From positions 1-35,522 of the forward strand of contig JAGGWH010000100.1 of NCBI GenBank assembly GCA_021157585.1: 35,522 nt of DNA, read 5' to 3'. Under the pieces are notes generated by a model. The model saw only the letters and a list, made by a program, of their open reading frames with translations. It did no database searches and was not told the DNA's origin. Origin of the DNA: Bacteroidales bacterium (lineage in GTDB: Bacteria; Bacteroidota; Bacteroidia; Bacteroidales; UBA12170). Below are positions 18,706 through 26,091 of this stretch, in pieces; the first letter of the stretch is position 1; each line of letters starts with the position of its first letter. Made by a program: the position numbers and the translations under genes.

Positions 18706-19143
18706 TTAAGAGATTTTAATCCTCTTAGCAGGTTTGGGCTTAGCCTCCTCCTTTTTTGGAATTGCAATACGTAAAATACCTTTTTCGTATTTTGCATTAA
18801 TTTTATCTCTTTCAACTAAAACAGGAAGTGTAAATGAGCGAGAAAAAGATTGATATGAAAATTCTCTCTTTGTTATTTTTTCTCCTTCTTTTTCTTCAAT
18901 TTCATCTTTCTTTTCCGATGATATTGTTAGTACATCATTATCTATCTCAATGTTAAAGTCTTTTTTATCAAAACCGGGTGCTGCAACTTCAACAAGAAAC
19001 TCATCGGTATTTTCTTTAACATTTACAGATGGTAATGTGGTGTTTGTTTCTGAAAAATGTCTGTTGTTCCAGTCAAATATACTGTTGTCAAAAAAACGGT
19101 CAAATACACTTGGGTGTTGATCTGAAAATCTTACTAAGTTCAT
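18706..19143 (-). CDS. Small heat-shock protein, Hsp20/alpha-crystallin family
   Basis: An ATP-independent holdase of 145 aa that binds unfolding proteins and passes them to DnaK and ClpB. The start at 19143 (MNLVRFSDQHPSVFDRFFDN) is chosen over a longer frame because a GGAGG ribosome-binding site lies at 19151–19155, 7 nt upstream. The alpha-crystallin domain spans about 35–135, with VNVKENTDEFLVEVAAPGF, the FTLPVLVERDKINAKYEKGILRIAIPKKE beta-strand region (A-x-x-x-G-I-L signature) and a C-terminal RIKIS tail. The strong purine-rich ribosome-binding site is unusual for Bacteroidota and suggests high expression. The upstream region is rich in palindromes that may control it. Confidence 0.95.
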   Translation of the reverse strand: MNLVRFSDQHPSVFDRFFDNSIFDWNNRHFSETNTTLPSVNVKENTDEFLVEVAAPGFDKKDFNIEIDNDVLTISSEKKDEIEEKEGEKITKREFSYQSFSRSFTLPVLVERDKINAKYEKGILRIAIPKKEEAKPKPAKRIKIS

Positions 19144-19185
19144 AATATATCCTCCATTTTTATAGTGAAACAATAAATAAAAAAT

Positions 19186-19250
19186 GAATTTCGAAATTCG
19201 TTGATAAGTCTACAAGCTTTATTCCATTGTAGTTTTTCGGACAAGTTGTC
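19186..19250 (-). promoter_or_regulatory. Cluster of three inverted repeats upstream of hsp20
   Basis: Within 43–107 nt upstream of the hsp20 ATG lie a perfect 14-nt palindrome GAATTTCGAAATTC (19186–19199), CTACAA-N11-TTGTAG (19210–19232) and GACAA-G-TTGTC (19240–19250). They are candidate operators or an mRNA structure. No standard TAnnTTTG box was found here. The same gap also receives the 3' end of rimO, so part of it may serve termination. Confidence 0.35.
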
Positions 19251-19413
19251 TGCTTTAATAGTCGCCTGCTGACACAATGTCTCGAAACTTAATTTTTTAT
19301 TACTGTTTTGCCTTAAAATACTGACATGCTTAAAAGATATTTAAGCTGTATTATTTAGGAATGGTGGTATATAGGTTTGGATGATTTACAGTTTTATACT
19401 TCGCTTTATTTAA

Positions 19414-20724
19414 CTAACTATCCATAACTTTTCCGTAGATATCAAAACTGTCGGCTTTTGTTATTAGAACATCGTAAAATGATCCTATTTGAAGTTCAGA
19501 TTGTTCTCCGCAAATTAAAACTTCATTATCTACTTCGGGAGAGTCGTATTCAGTACGACCTACATAATAAATATCTTCTTGACGGTCGATAATTACCTTA
19601 TAAGTTTCGCCAATACGTTCTTGATTAATCTCTTCTGAAATATTTTGTTGTAAATTCATTAACTGCTCTTTACGTTCTTGTTTTATTTCTTCAGGAACAT
19701 TATCTTCAATTTTAAAGGCAGCAGTATCTTCTTCCGGAGAATAGGTGAATACTCCCAATCTTTCAAAACGAGTTTCCTTTACATAGTCAAGTAGTTCGTT
19801 AAATTCCTCTTCTGTTTCGCCGGGATAACCAACAATAAAAGTTGTACGAATAGCCACGCCGGGTACTTTTTTGCGCATAGCTTTTACCAACTCTCGTGTT
19901 CCTTTTCCGGTATGTCCACGCTTCATCGAACGTAAAATACGATCGCTGATATGCTGCAAAGGAATATCAATGTAGTTTGTTACTTTAGGTTCGTCTCTGA
20001 TAAGGTCTAATACGTCTTCCGGAAAATTAGTGGGAAAGGTATAATGTAAACGTATCCATTCAATCCCCTCTATTTTAGCTAATTCTTTTACTAATTCTGA
20101 TAGGGTTTGTTTCTTATAAATATCAATGCCGTACCAAATTAAATCCTGAGCAATTAATATCAATTCCTTAACACCTTTATCTGCTAATTTTTGTGCTTCA
20201 ATAAGTAGTTCTTCTTGTGGAACCGATTTATGTTTTCCACGAATTAGTGGTATAGCGCAAAAAGAACATTTTCTATCGCAACCTTCCGATATTTTTAAAT
20301 AGGCATAATGAGAAGGTGTTGTTAATAAACGTTCTCCAACTAATTCTGTTTTATAGTCGGCTCCTAAATCTTTAACAATTTTTGGTAAATCATCAGCTCC
20401 ATAGTAGCCATCAACGCCATCAATTTCTTTAGGAAGCTCTTTTTTATACCGCTCAGAAAGGCAGCCCATTACATATACTTTCTCAACTTCGCCGGCTTTT
20501 TTGGCTTCCACAGCATCCAAAATCATATCAATCGATTCTTCTTTGGCATCTGCAATAAAACCACAGGTATTTATAATAACAATATCACTTTCTCCATCGG
20601 TTTCATGAACGACTTTTAAATCGTTTGCTTTTAGATGACCCATAAGGTGTTCGGAATCTACCAGATTCTTACTGCATCCCATTGTGATAATATTAATCGA
20701 TTTGTTTTTAGCTTTTGTTTTCAT
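19414..20724 (-). CDS. rimO: Ribosomal protein uS12 methylthiotransferase RimO
   Basis: A radical-SAM enzyme that adds a methylthio group to the conserved aspartate of ribosomal protein S12. The 436 aa show the N-terminal UPF0004 domain with cluster cysteines C17 (GCSKN), C54 (TCGF) and C88 (GCLSE). The radical-SAM motif is C149-x3-C153-x2-C156 (EGCDRKCSFCAIP). A C-terminal TRAM domain lies at about 370–436. The sequence TMGCSKNLVDSE near the start separates RimO from the tRNA-modifying MiaB and MtaB. It appears monocistronic, divergent from a haem-binding protein gene. Confidence 0.96.
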   Translation of the reverse strand: MKTKAKNKSINIITMGCSKNLVDSEHLMGHLKANDLKVVHETDGESDIVIINTCGFIADAKEESIDMILDAVEAKKAGEVEKVYVMGCLSERYKKELPKEIDGVDGYYGADDLPKIVKDLGADYKTELVGERLLTTPSHYAYLKISEGCDRKCSFCAIPLIRGKHKSVPQEELLIEAQKLADKGVKELILIAQDLIWYGIDIYKKQTLSELVKELAKIEGIEWIRLHYTFPTNFPEDVLDLIRDEPKVTNYIDIPLQHISDRILRSMKRGHTGKGTRELVKAMRKKVPGVAIRTTFIVGYPGETEEEFNELLDYVKETRFERLGVFTYSPEEDTAAFKIEDNVPEEIKQERKEQLMNLQQNISEEINQERIGETYKVIIDRQEDIYYVGRTEYDSPEVDNEVLICGEQSELQIGSFYDVLITKADSFDIYGKVMDS

Positions 20725-20821
20725 AAATAATTGACGCTGAATTTTGCTGCGAAATTAATTGAATTTTTTTGTTAGACGTGTTAAATATTTCTAAGCTTTC
20801 CCGATTATTTTTGATTTTAAT

Positions 20822-20829
20822 TATCTTAG
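20822..20829 (+). promoter_or_regulatory. Near-consensus −7 box for the haem-binding protein–cls pair
   Basis: TATCTTAG differs from TAnnTTTG at one position and ends 19 nt before the ATG at 20849. Confidence 0.3.
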
Positions 20830-20848
20830 CTTCAAACTAAGACTTAAA

Positions 20849-21322
20849 ATGATGAAAAAAGTGATTAAATATTTTCTTTGGGCGGTTCTGGTTATTTTGG
20901 TGGCAATTCAATTTGTTCCTGTTGATAGAGAAAATCCAGTTAGTGATAAAAACAATGATCTTTTGGTTGTTAGTCAAGCGCCCGAAGATGTTCAGCAATT
21001 GATGAGAAGTGCTTGCTATGATTGTCATTCAAACGAAACGGTATGGCCTAAATATGCTTATGTTGCTCCAATTTCTTTTGTAATTGTAGAACATGTTGAA
21101 GAAGGAAGAGAGCATCTGAATTTCTCGGATTGGGCTACTTACGATCGTGAGGATCACCCCTCTATTTTAAAGCATATGAAAAAAGCGATAAATAAAGGTT
21201 TTATGCCAATGGAGGGCTATATTAAGTTGCATGCTGATGCAGAAATGACTGAAGAGCGCAAAGCCTTACTTAATTCGTGGATAGATAGTGTATTAGAAAC
21301 GTACAATCCAGTTGAAGAATAA
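20849..21322 (+). CDS. Haem-binding domain protein with one CxxCH motif, membrane-anchored
   Basis: A 157-aa protein with a single N-terminal hydrophobic segment (about 7–24) that exports or anchors it, followed by a periplasmic domain. C56-Y-D-C59-H60 is a c-type haem attachment motif. The following SNETVWPKYAYVAPIS and HLNFSDW segments match the Bacteroidota Haem_bd domain family, whose role is not established. ATGs at 20849 and 20852 are equivalent. The gene is 12 bp upstream of cardiolipin synthase on the same strand, suggesting co-transcription, although no functional link is obvious. Cytochrome c maturation genes are not in the window. Confidence 0.85.
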   Translation: MMKKVIKYFLWAVLVILVAIQFVPVDRENPVSDKNNDLLVVSQAPEDVQQLMRSACYDCHSNETVWPKYAYVAPISFVIVEHVEEGREHLNFSDWATYDREDHPSILKHMKKAINKGFMPMEGYIKLHADAEMTEERKALLNSWIDSVLETYNPVEE

Positions 21323-21334
21323 TCGATAAAATTA

Positions 21335-22819
21335 ATGAGTTTGCTTGACCTATTGTTTGTAAATACTGTTGCTTGGAAATGGATTTCAATTTCCGGCTTG
21401 GTATTTATTTACCTTTTTGCAATTTTTATAATTATCCGTACTCTATTACAGAATAGGAATCCGTCTACAACATTAAGTTGGGTTTTGATTTTGGTATTGT
21501 TGCCATATCTTGGACTGCTATTTTATTTTTTCTTTGGACAGAGAATGAGCAAACGGTGGATTTTCAGACGCTTAAAGATACGGGAATTAGTGAAAATAAG
21601 TAAAGTAAGTGATTCTCAACTTAAAGCTCTGAGGAATGTAGATGATATTACAGAGCCTCAAGTATTGAGGAATTTGAAGTTAATCAGGCTTTTACTTCGT
21701 GAAAATTCCTCTTTTCTTTCGGTAAATAATTCCATAGATATTTATCATAATGGAACGGACGTTTATAGTCAGCTGTTTAAAGATTTAAGTTTAGCAGAAC
21801 ATTTTATTCATATCCAGTATTATTTATTCGAAGAAGGAAGTGTAGCCAATCGTATTCAAACAATTTTGTTGGACAGGTTGAAGTCCGGTGTGGAAGTGAA
21901 TTTAATGGTTGATGGTATTGGTAGCAGAAGCCTTTCCAGTGAATATATTGAAACATTAAGAGCCGCCGGGGCAGAAGTATTTGTATTTCGTCCTGTGCGT
22001 TTCCCTAGTTTAACGTCTAAAATTAATTACCGTAATCACCGGAAAATAGTGGTGATTGACGGCGCGATTGGATATACAGGTGGAATTAATATTGCCGATA
22101 AATATATTTATGGTGATGGTGATTTGGGTTTTTGGAGGGATACACATATTCGGATTTTTGGTGATGCGGTTAAAATGCTAGAAGCTGTTTTTTTAGTCGA
22201 TCGTTATTTTGTAACCAATAAGTTTGATAAAAGTCCTGCTAAATTCTTTCCAAGTGTAAACTTTAAAGGTGATAAATATGTACAGATTGCCAATAGCGGT
22301 CCTGAGTCTTCTACGCAAAATATATTGAATGCATATTTTATGGCCATTAGTTCGGCACAAAAAAGTATCTGTATTACAACGCCTTACTTTGTTCCAAACG
22401 AGAGCCTTTTAATTGCACTAAAAACAGCTGCGGCAGGTGGTGTTGATGTGCAGATTATTCTTCCGGGTCGTATTGATAGTAAGATCGTCCAATACAGCTC
22501 TCGCTCTTATATTTATGAACTTTTGCGCGCTAATATTAAGGTTTATTTTTATGAAGCAGGGTTTATTCATGCTAAGATTATGCTTGTTGATAGTCATCTA
22601 TCAATAGTTGGTTCTGCTAACTTCGATTATAGAAGTTTTTATCATAATTTTGAAATTAGTGCTTTAATTTATAATATCGAGGATAATAAGAAGCTGAGAA
22701 CACAATTTGAAAAGGATAAAAAGAATTCTATGCGGATTAAATTAGTTAAATGGAAGAAACGCCCTGCTAGCGATAAATTGAAAGAGTCTGTTTCTCGATT
22801 GCTATCGCCCTTAATTTAG
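21335..22819 (+). CDS. cls: Cardiolipin synthase (phospholipase D family)
   Basis: Condenses two phosphatidylglycerols to cardiolipin at the inner membrane. The 494-aa length and architecture are typical: two N-terminal transmembrane helices (about 10–33 and 42–63) with a PSTTLSWVLILVLLPYLG signature. Two HKD motifs follow: H235-R-K237…D242 (NHRKIVVID) followed by GGINIADKY, and H412-A-K414…D419 (IHAKIMLVD) followed by GSANFDYRSF. Its stop codon overlaps that of the convergent hydE gene by 4 bp, so there is no room for a terminator between them. Confidence 0.95.
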   Translation: MSLLDLLFVNTVAWKWISISGLVFIYLFAIFIIIRTLLQNRNPSTTLSWVLILVLLPYLGLLFYFFFGQRMSKRWIFRRLKIRELVKISKVSDSQLKALRNVDDITEPQVLRNLKLIRLLLRENSSFLSVNNSIDIYHNGTDVYSQLFKDLSLAEHFIHIQYYLFEEGSVANRIQTILLDRLKSGVEVNLMVDGIGSRSLSSEYIETLRAAGAEVFVFRPVRFPSLTSKINYRNHRKIVVIDGAIGYTGGINIADKYIYGDGDLGFWRDTHIRIFGDAVKMLEAVFLVDRYFVTNKFDKSPAKFFPSVNFKGDKYVQIANSGPESSTQNILNAYFMAISSAQKSICITTPYFVPNESLLIALKTAAAGGVDVQIILPGRIDSKIVQYSSRSYIYELLRANIKVYFYEAGFIHAKIMLVDSHLSIVGSANFDYRSFYHNFEISALIYNIEDNKKLRTQFEKDKKNSMRIKLVKWKKRPASDKLKESVSRLLSPLI

Positions 22820-23901
22820 GTCTCTTTTCTTCGTTTGAAATGTAAGGAATCACCCCATTCGTTGTACCCAACTGTGTTTCCTGTTCGATAAATGCGAGCT
22901 TCAAGGCAATTTTTGCATGCATCGGCTTCTTCATCAATACAAGGCTTGTCTTCGTACAGCAAATAATCTTCGCGGTATTTTAATGGTGTTAAGTTTGGCA
23001 TAATAACATTGGCTCCTGCCATTATTGCCTTTTCGCGTCCTTCTGCATCTATAGTTTGCATAGCTGTAGTAGCAACGATATTAATATCTTTCATTAAAAT
23101 TCGTAATAGCGCAACCATCTTCAGACTTAATTGAAAACGTTCTTTCAGTGGGAGTAGTGTGTCGCTGTATTTATAAAGCGGTGTTTGTTTGTGTTCAATA
23201 TAAGGTCCCATTCCTGCCATATCAATATCCAATTTTTTAAAAAATAATAAGTCGTTGGCTAAATCATCTATAGTTTGAAAGGGGAGACCTATCATTACGC
23301 CTGTTCCAACTTGATAGCCCGTCTCTTTCAAATCGTAAAGGGATTGAATACGCTTTTGAAAGTTGTGTTTTTTATTTCTTGGATGAATTTTATAGTACAA
23401 TTCTTCATTGCTTGTTTCTATCCGAAGTAAATAACGATGTGCGCCTGCATTAAGCCAGCGTTTATAGGTTTCTTTGCTTTGCTCTCCGCAAGAAAGAGTG
23501 AGTCTTAAACTTCCGTCTCCAATTTTTTTGATTTCTCGTATTAGATATTCAATTTTGTCAACAAAATCTTTATCATTTCTTTCGCCTGATTGAATTACCA
23601 TAGACGCAAAGCCTTGATTGTATGCGAATTGTGCGGCTTTTATAACTGTTTCATCATCTATTTTATAACGCTCTATATTCTTATTGCTCAGACGAAGACC
23701 GCAGTAAAAACAATCTTTTGAGCAAATATTAGAGTATTCTATCAAACCACGGAAGTATACTTTATTTCCTACTTCTACTTTTTTTACTTCAGCAGCATAA
23801 CGGAAAAGTTCCTTTTGATCTTCACCTTCTACTTTCAGTAAAGTAACTAAATCCTCTTTTGAGAACTGCTTTTGTTTTAAGATGTCAGTTACTTTAGTCA
23901 T
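22816..23901 (-). CDS. hydE: [FeFe]-hydrogenase H-cluster radical SAM maturase HydE
   Basis: A radical-SAM enzyme that takes part in building the dithiomethylamine bridge of the [FeFe]-hydrogenase H-cluster. The 361 aa include the cluster motif C60-x3-C64-x2-C67 (CSKDCFYC), the HydE-typical YLLRIETSNEELYYKIHP, then MIGLPFQT and DIDMAGMGPYIEH. A C-terminal C-x7-C-x2-C (CIDEEADACKNC) matches the second, non-essential cluster site of HydE proteins. These features separate it from BioB and PylB. hydF, hydG and the hydrogenase subunits are not adjacent, so the maturation genes are dispersed in this genome. It has its own −7 box. Confidence 0.93.
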   Translation of the reverse strand: MTKVTDILKQKQFSKEDLVTLLKVEGEDQKELFRYAAEVKKVEVGNKVYFRGLIEYSNICSKDCFYCGLRLSNKNIERYKIDDETVIKAAQFAYNQGFASMVIQSGERNDKDFVDKIEYLIREIKKIGDGSLRLTLSCGEQSKETYKRWLNAGAHRYLLRIETSNEELYYKIHPRNKKHNFQKRIQSLYDLKETGYQVGTGVMIGLPFQTIDDLANDLLFFKKLDIDMAGMGPYIEHKQTPLYKYSDTLLPLKERFQLSLKMVALLRILMKDINIVATTAMQTIDAEGREKAIMAGANVIMPNLTPLKYREDYLLYEDKPCIDEEADACKNCLEARIYRTGNTVGYNEWGDSLHFKRRKET

Positions 23902-23920
23902 TATGCTGTTATTTTATTCA

Positions 23921-23928
23921 CAAAGGTA
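23921..23928 (-). promoter_or_regulatory. Bacteroidota −7 box for hydE
   Basis: The minus strand reads TACCTTTG, an exact TAnnTTTG, 19 nt upstream of the hydE ATG at 23901. The nearest TTG is only 11 bp further upstream, too close for a standard −33. Confidence 0.45.
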
Positions 23929-23976
23929 TTTAAAATATCCAAATACGGTTTTAAAATGGATTTATTTAACAGTATT

Positions 23977-25920
23977 TTAAATCTTGGTAACTACAAATTC
24001 GGTACGGCGGTTTTCTGCGCGTCCTTCTTCAGACTGGTTATCGGCAATGGGTTTTGCTAAACCATAACCTCTATATGTTAATCGTTTGTTCTCAATTTTA
24101 TGCTCAATCAAGAAATCATAAACGGCTTTGGCACGAGCTATTGAAAGTTTTAGGTTATAAGATGCAGTTCCTACATTGTCAGTATGACCTTGAATTTCTA
24201 TGTGAATTGTAGGATTATTATTTAAGAATGAGATGAGTTTTTCTAATTCAATTTCTGATTTTTTCTTTAGCTCCGATTTATCTGTTTCAAAGAAAATATT
24301 TTTTAAGACAACTTTTTCTCCAATGGCAATAGGGTGTAGTGGAATATCTTTTAAAAACGGGTCTTGACTTTCGTAGGCTTTTTGCATTAGGAACTGGTCG
24401 GAATAGAATAAATAACCTTTTCTCGAAACATTTAGTAAATAGTCTTTTCCCAGATTTAAAGTCAATAAAAAGCTTCCGTCAAAAGCATCAGAAATAGAAT
24501 AGATAATTTGCTTTCCCGTTTCAATATCAATAAGCTCAAATTGTGCACTGAGGAGTTCTTGAGTTTTTGCATTGTAGACAACTCCTTTTAAGTAGGTAAT
24601 CTTTTCGGGTTGAATATTTTTTGGTAGCTTGAAAGAGTAGAGGTCAAGCTCGCCAAATCCTTCTTTCCTATCGGAAGCAAAATAGGCTAATTCCCCGTTT
24701 GGAGCAACTAAAATGCTGCTCTCGTCTTTGTTAGTATTAATGGGGTAGCCCAAATTAATCGCTTTTCCCCAATCTTGTTTTTCGTTATCCCATTTCGACA
24801 TATAAATATCTGTTCCTCCCATCCCGATATGTCCGTTAGAAGAGAAGTAAAGAGTCTGATTATCAGGATGGATAAAGACGGATTCTTCGTTTTTATCGGT
24901 GTTGATATTGGAATTTAACTTTACAGGTTTTTTCCAATAACCATTCTCATCAATATCTGCTCTAAAAATATCGGATTGACCTTGAGATCTTTTTGGTGCG
25001 CGGACAAAATAAATACTCTTTCCATCAGATGAAAGTGATGGTTGACTTTCCCAATGTGAGGTGTTGATGGGTGGCCCTAAGTTTTGTGGTTTACTCCAAA
25101 TATTTCCTTTCTTCCGAGAAAAAAATAAATCGCAGCTGCCATATCCTTTTCTTCCATTTCCATATTCTCCAAAATCCTCACAAACGGTAAAAACAAGCGT
25201 TTTCCCATCAGCCGAAAGGCTTGCCGCTCCTTCGTTAAATGGAGTATTAAGTTCGTAAATAGGGAAGCTCTTTCGCCAAAGACTATCATTAAGATTAATA
25301 GCTCCCATAAAATCTTCCTGTTCGCCTTTGCCTTGTCTATCAAGCCTTCGGGTAAATAATAGAAATTTATTATCGATAGTTATTGATGGGAAATATTCCG
25401 ATTTTTTAGTGTTGATATTCGATCCGAGATTTCTCAATTTAAAAGCAACCGGATGCTTTATGGCTTCCAAAGCAAAAAGGCAGTTTTGGATTTGAAATTC
25501 GGCATCTTCTTTTAAGTTTTTACTGATGTTTGAAAAGCTTAAATATTTTTTGAAAGACTGAAGAGCCTCTGTATAAAAACCTTCTTTTAGATATAATTTA
25601 GCCAAGTAATAGTGTTCGTCTGCTACGGCATTTGGGTTAATGGAAAGCCCTTGTTTATAAAAATCAATTGCTCTCAAAGGATAACCCAATTCTTCTTTAA
25701 TAAGGGCGGTTAATAAATAGGCTTCGATAAAATTCCTATCGGTTTTCATTGCTTTCATTAAAATAAGCTCTGCCTCAACTTTGTTTCCTAAGGTATATTC
25801 TATTGAAGCTTCTTTGTAATATTTTTTTGCTCTTTTTGATTGTGTGTGCAGATTTTGTGCTTCCGAAATATAGGGGAGAAGCATTAAAAAAACTACAAAT
25901 AAAAATAACCGTAAATTCAT
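23977..25920 (-). CDS. OmpA-family outer-membrane protein with TPR and PD40 repeats
   Basis: A 647-aa exported protein with a signal peptide ending near YISEAQ. TPR-like helices span about 25–150. Beta-propeller-type PD40/WD40-like repeats follow (about 175–425; repeated SxDGK…FxS/FVR and NTDKNE motifs). A carboxypeptidase-regulatory-like beta domain covers about 440–530. The C-terminal OmpA peptidoglycan-binding domain (about 535–645) has GHTDNVG and the NRRTEFVV ending. This architecture is common in Bacteroidota, and some members (for example PorE) belong to the T9SS and attach it to peptidoglycan. Since a T9SS substrate is encoded nearby, a T9SS or envelope-tethering role is plausible but not proven. 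Confidence 0.9.
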   Translation of the reverse strand: MNLRLFLFVVFLMLLPYISEAQNLHTQSKRAKKYYKEASIEYTLGNKVEAELILMKAMKTDRNFIEAYLLTALIKEELGYPLRAIDFYKQGLSINPNAVADEHYYLAKLYLKEGFYTEALQSFKKYLSFSNISKNLKEDAEFQIQNCLFALEAIKHPVAFKLRNLGSNINTKKSEYFPSITIDNKFLLFTRRLDRQGKGEQEDFMGAINLNDSLWRKSFPIYELNTPFNEGAASLSADGKTLVFTVCEDFGEYGNGRKGYGSCDLFFSRKKGNIWSKPQNLGPPINTSHWESQPSLSSDGKSIYFVRAPKRSQGQSDIFRADIDENGYWKKPVKLNSNINTDKNEESVFIHPDNQTLYFSSNGHIGMGGTDIYMSKWDNEKQDWGKAINLGYPINTNKDESSILVAPNGELAYFASDRKEGFGELDLYSFKLPKNIQPEKITYLKGVVYNAKTQELLSAQFELIDIETGKQIIYSISDAFDGSFLLTLNLGKDYLLNVSRKGYLFYSDQFLMQKAYESQDPFLKDIPLHPIAIGEKVVLKNIFFETDKSELKKKSEIELEKLISFLNNNPTIHIEIQGHTDNVGTASYNLKLSIARAKAVYDFLIEHKIENKRLTYRGYGLAKPIADNQSEEGRAENRRTEFVVTKI

Positions 25921-25934
25921 ATTTTGGTTTTAAA

Positions 25935-25942
25935 CAAAGATA
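25935..25942 (-). promoter_or_regulatory. Bacteroidota −7 box for the OmpA-family gene
   Basis: The minus strand reads TATCTTTG, exact TAnnTTTG, 14 nt upstream of the ATG at 25920. No −33 TTG is seen. Confidence 0.45.
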
Positions 25943-26040
25943 GGGATTTTGTATTAAATTGTAGAATATTTAAGATTTATGGAATAGGTCAAATATTCAC
26001 TTATTTTTAAACTGAAAGCTTATATTATTAAGCTCAATAA

Positions 26041-26053
26041 GCAGCAGAGCTGC
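26041..26053. repeat. Stem-swapped variant of the REP-like hairpin
   Basis: GCAGC-AGA-GCTGC forms a 5-bp stem with the AGA loop seen in the GGTGC-AGA-GCACC repeats. Two of the five stem pairs differ, and both changes are compensated on the other arm. The downstream GAAATATT also resembles the tail of the array units (GATAATATT). It lies 39 nt outside the left inverted repeat of the transposase element. Confidence 0.55.
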
Positions 26054-26091
26054 GAAATATTGATAGATAATATGGATAGTGAAAGAGTTTA

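Noticed and set aside
19328-19346. GCTTAAA-AGATA-TTTAAGC as rimO terminator
   Set aside because: Seven mostly A·T pairs without a following T-run; possible but not supportable.
25077-25343. Extra frame opposed to or shifted within the OmpA-family gene
   Set aside because: It lies wholly inside a well-supported coding region in another frame and has no family likeness.
26017-26034. AGCTTA-TATTAT-TAAGCT hairpin as another member of the REP-like family
   Set aside because: Different loop, AT-rich stem and no shared flank with the GGTGC-AGA repeats; it may be chance in AT-rich DNA.
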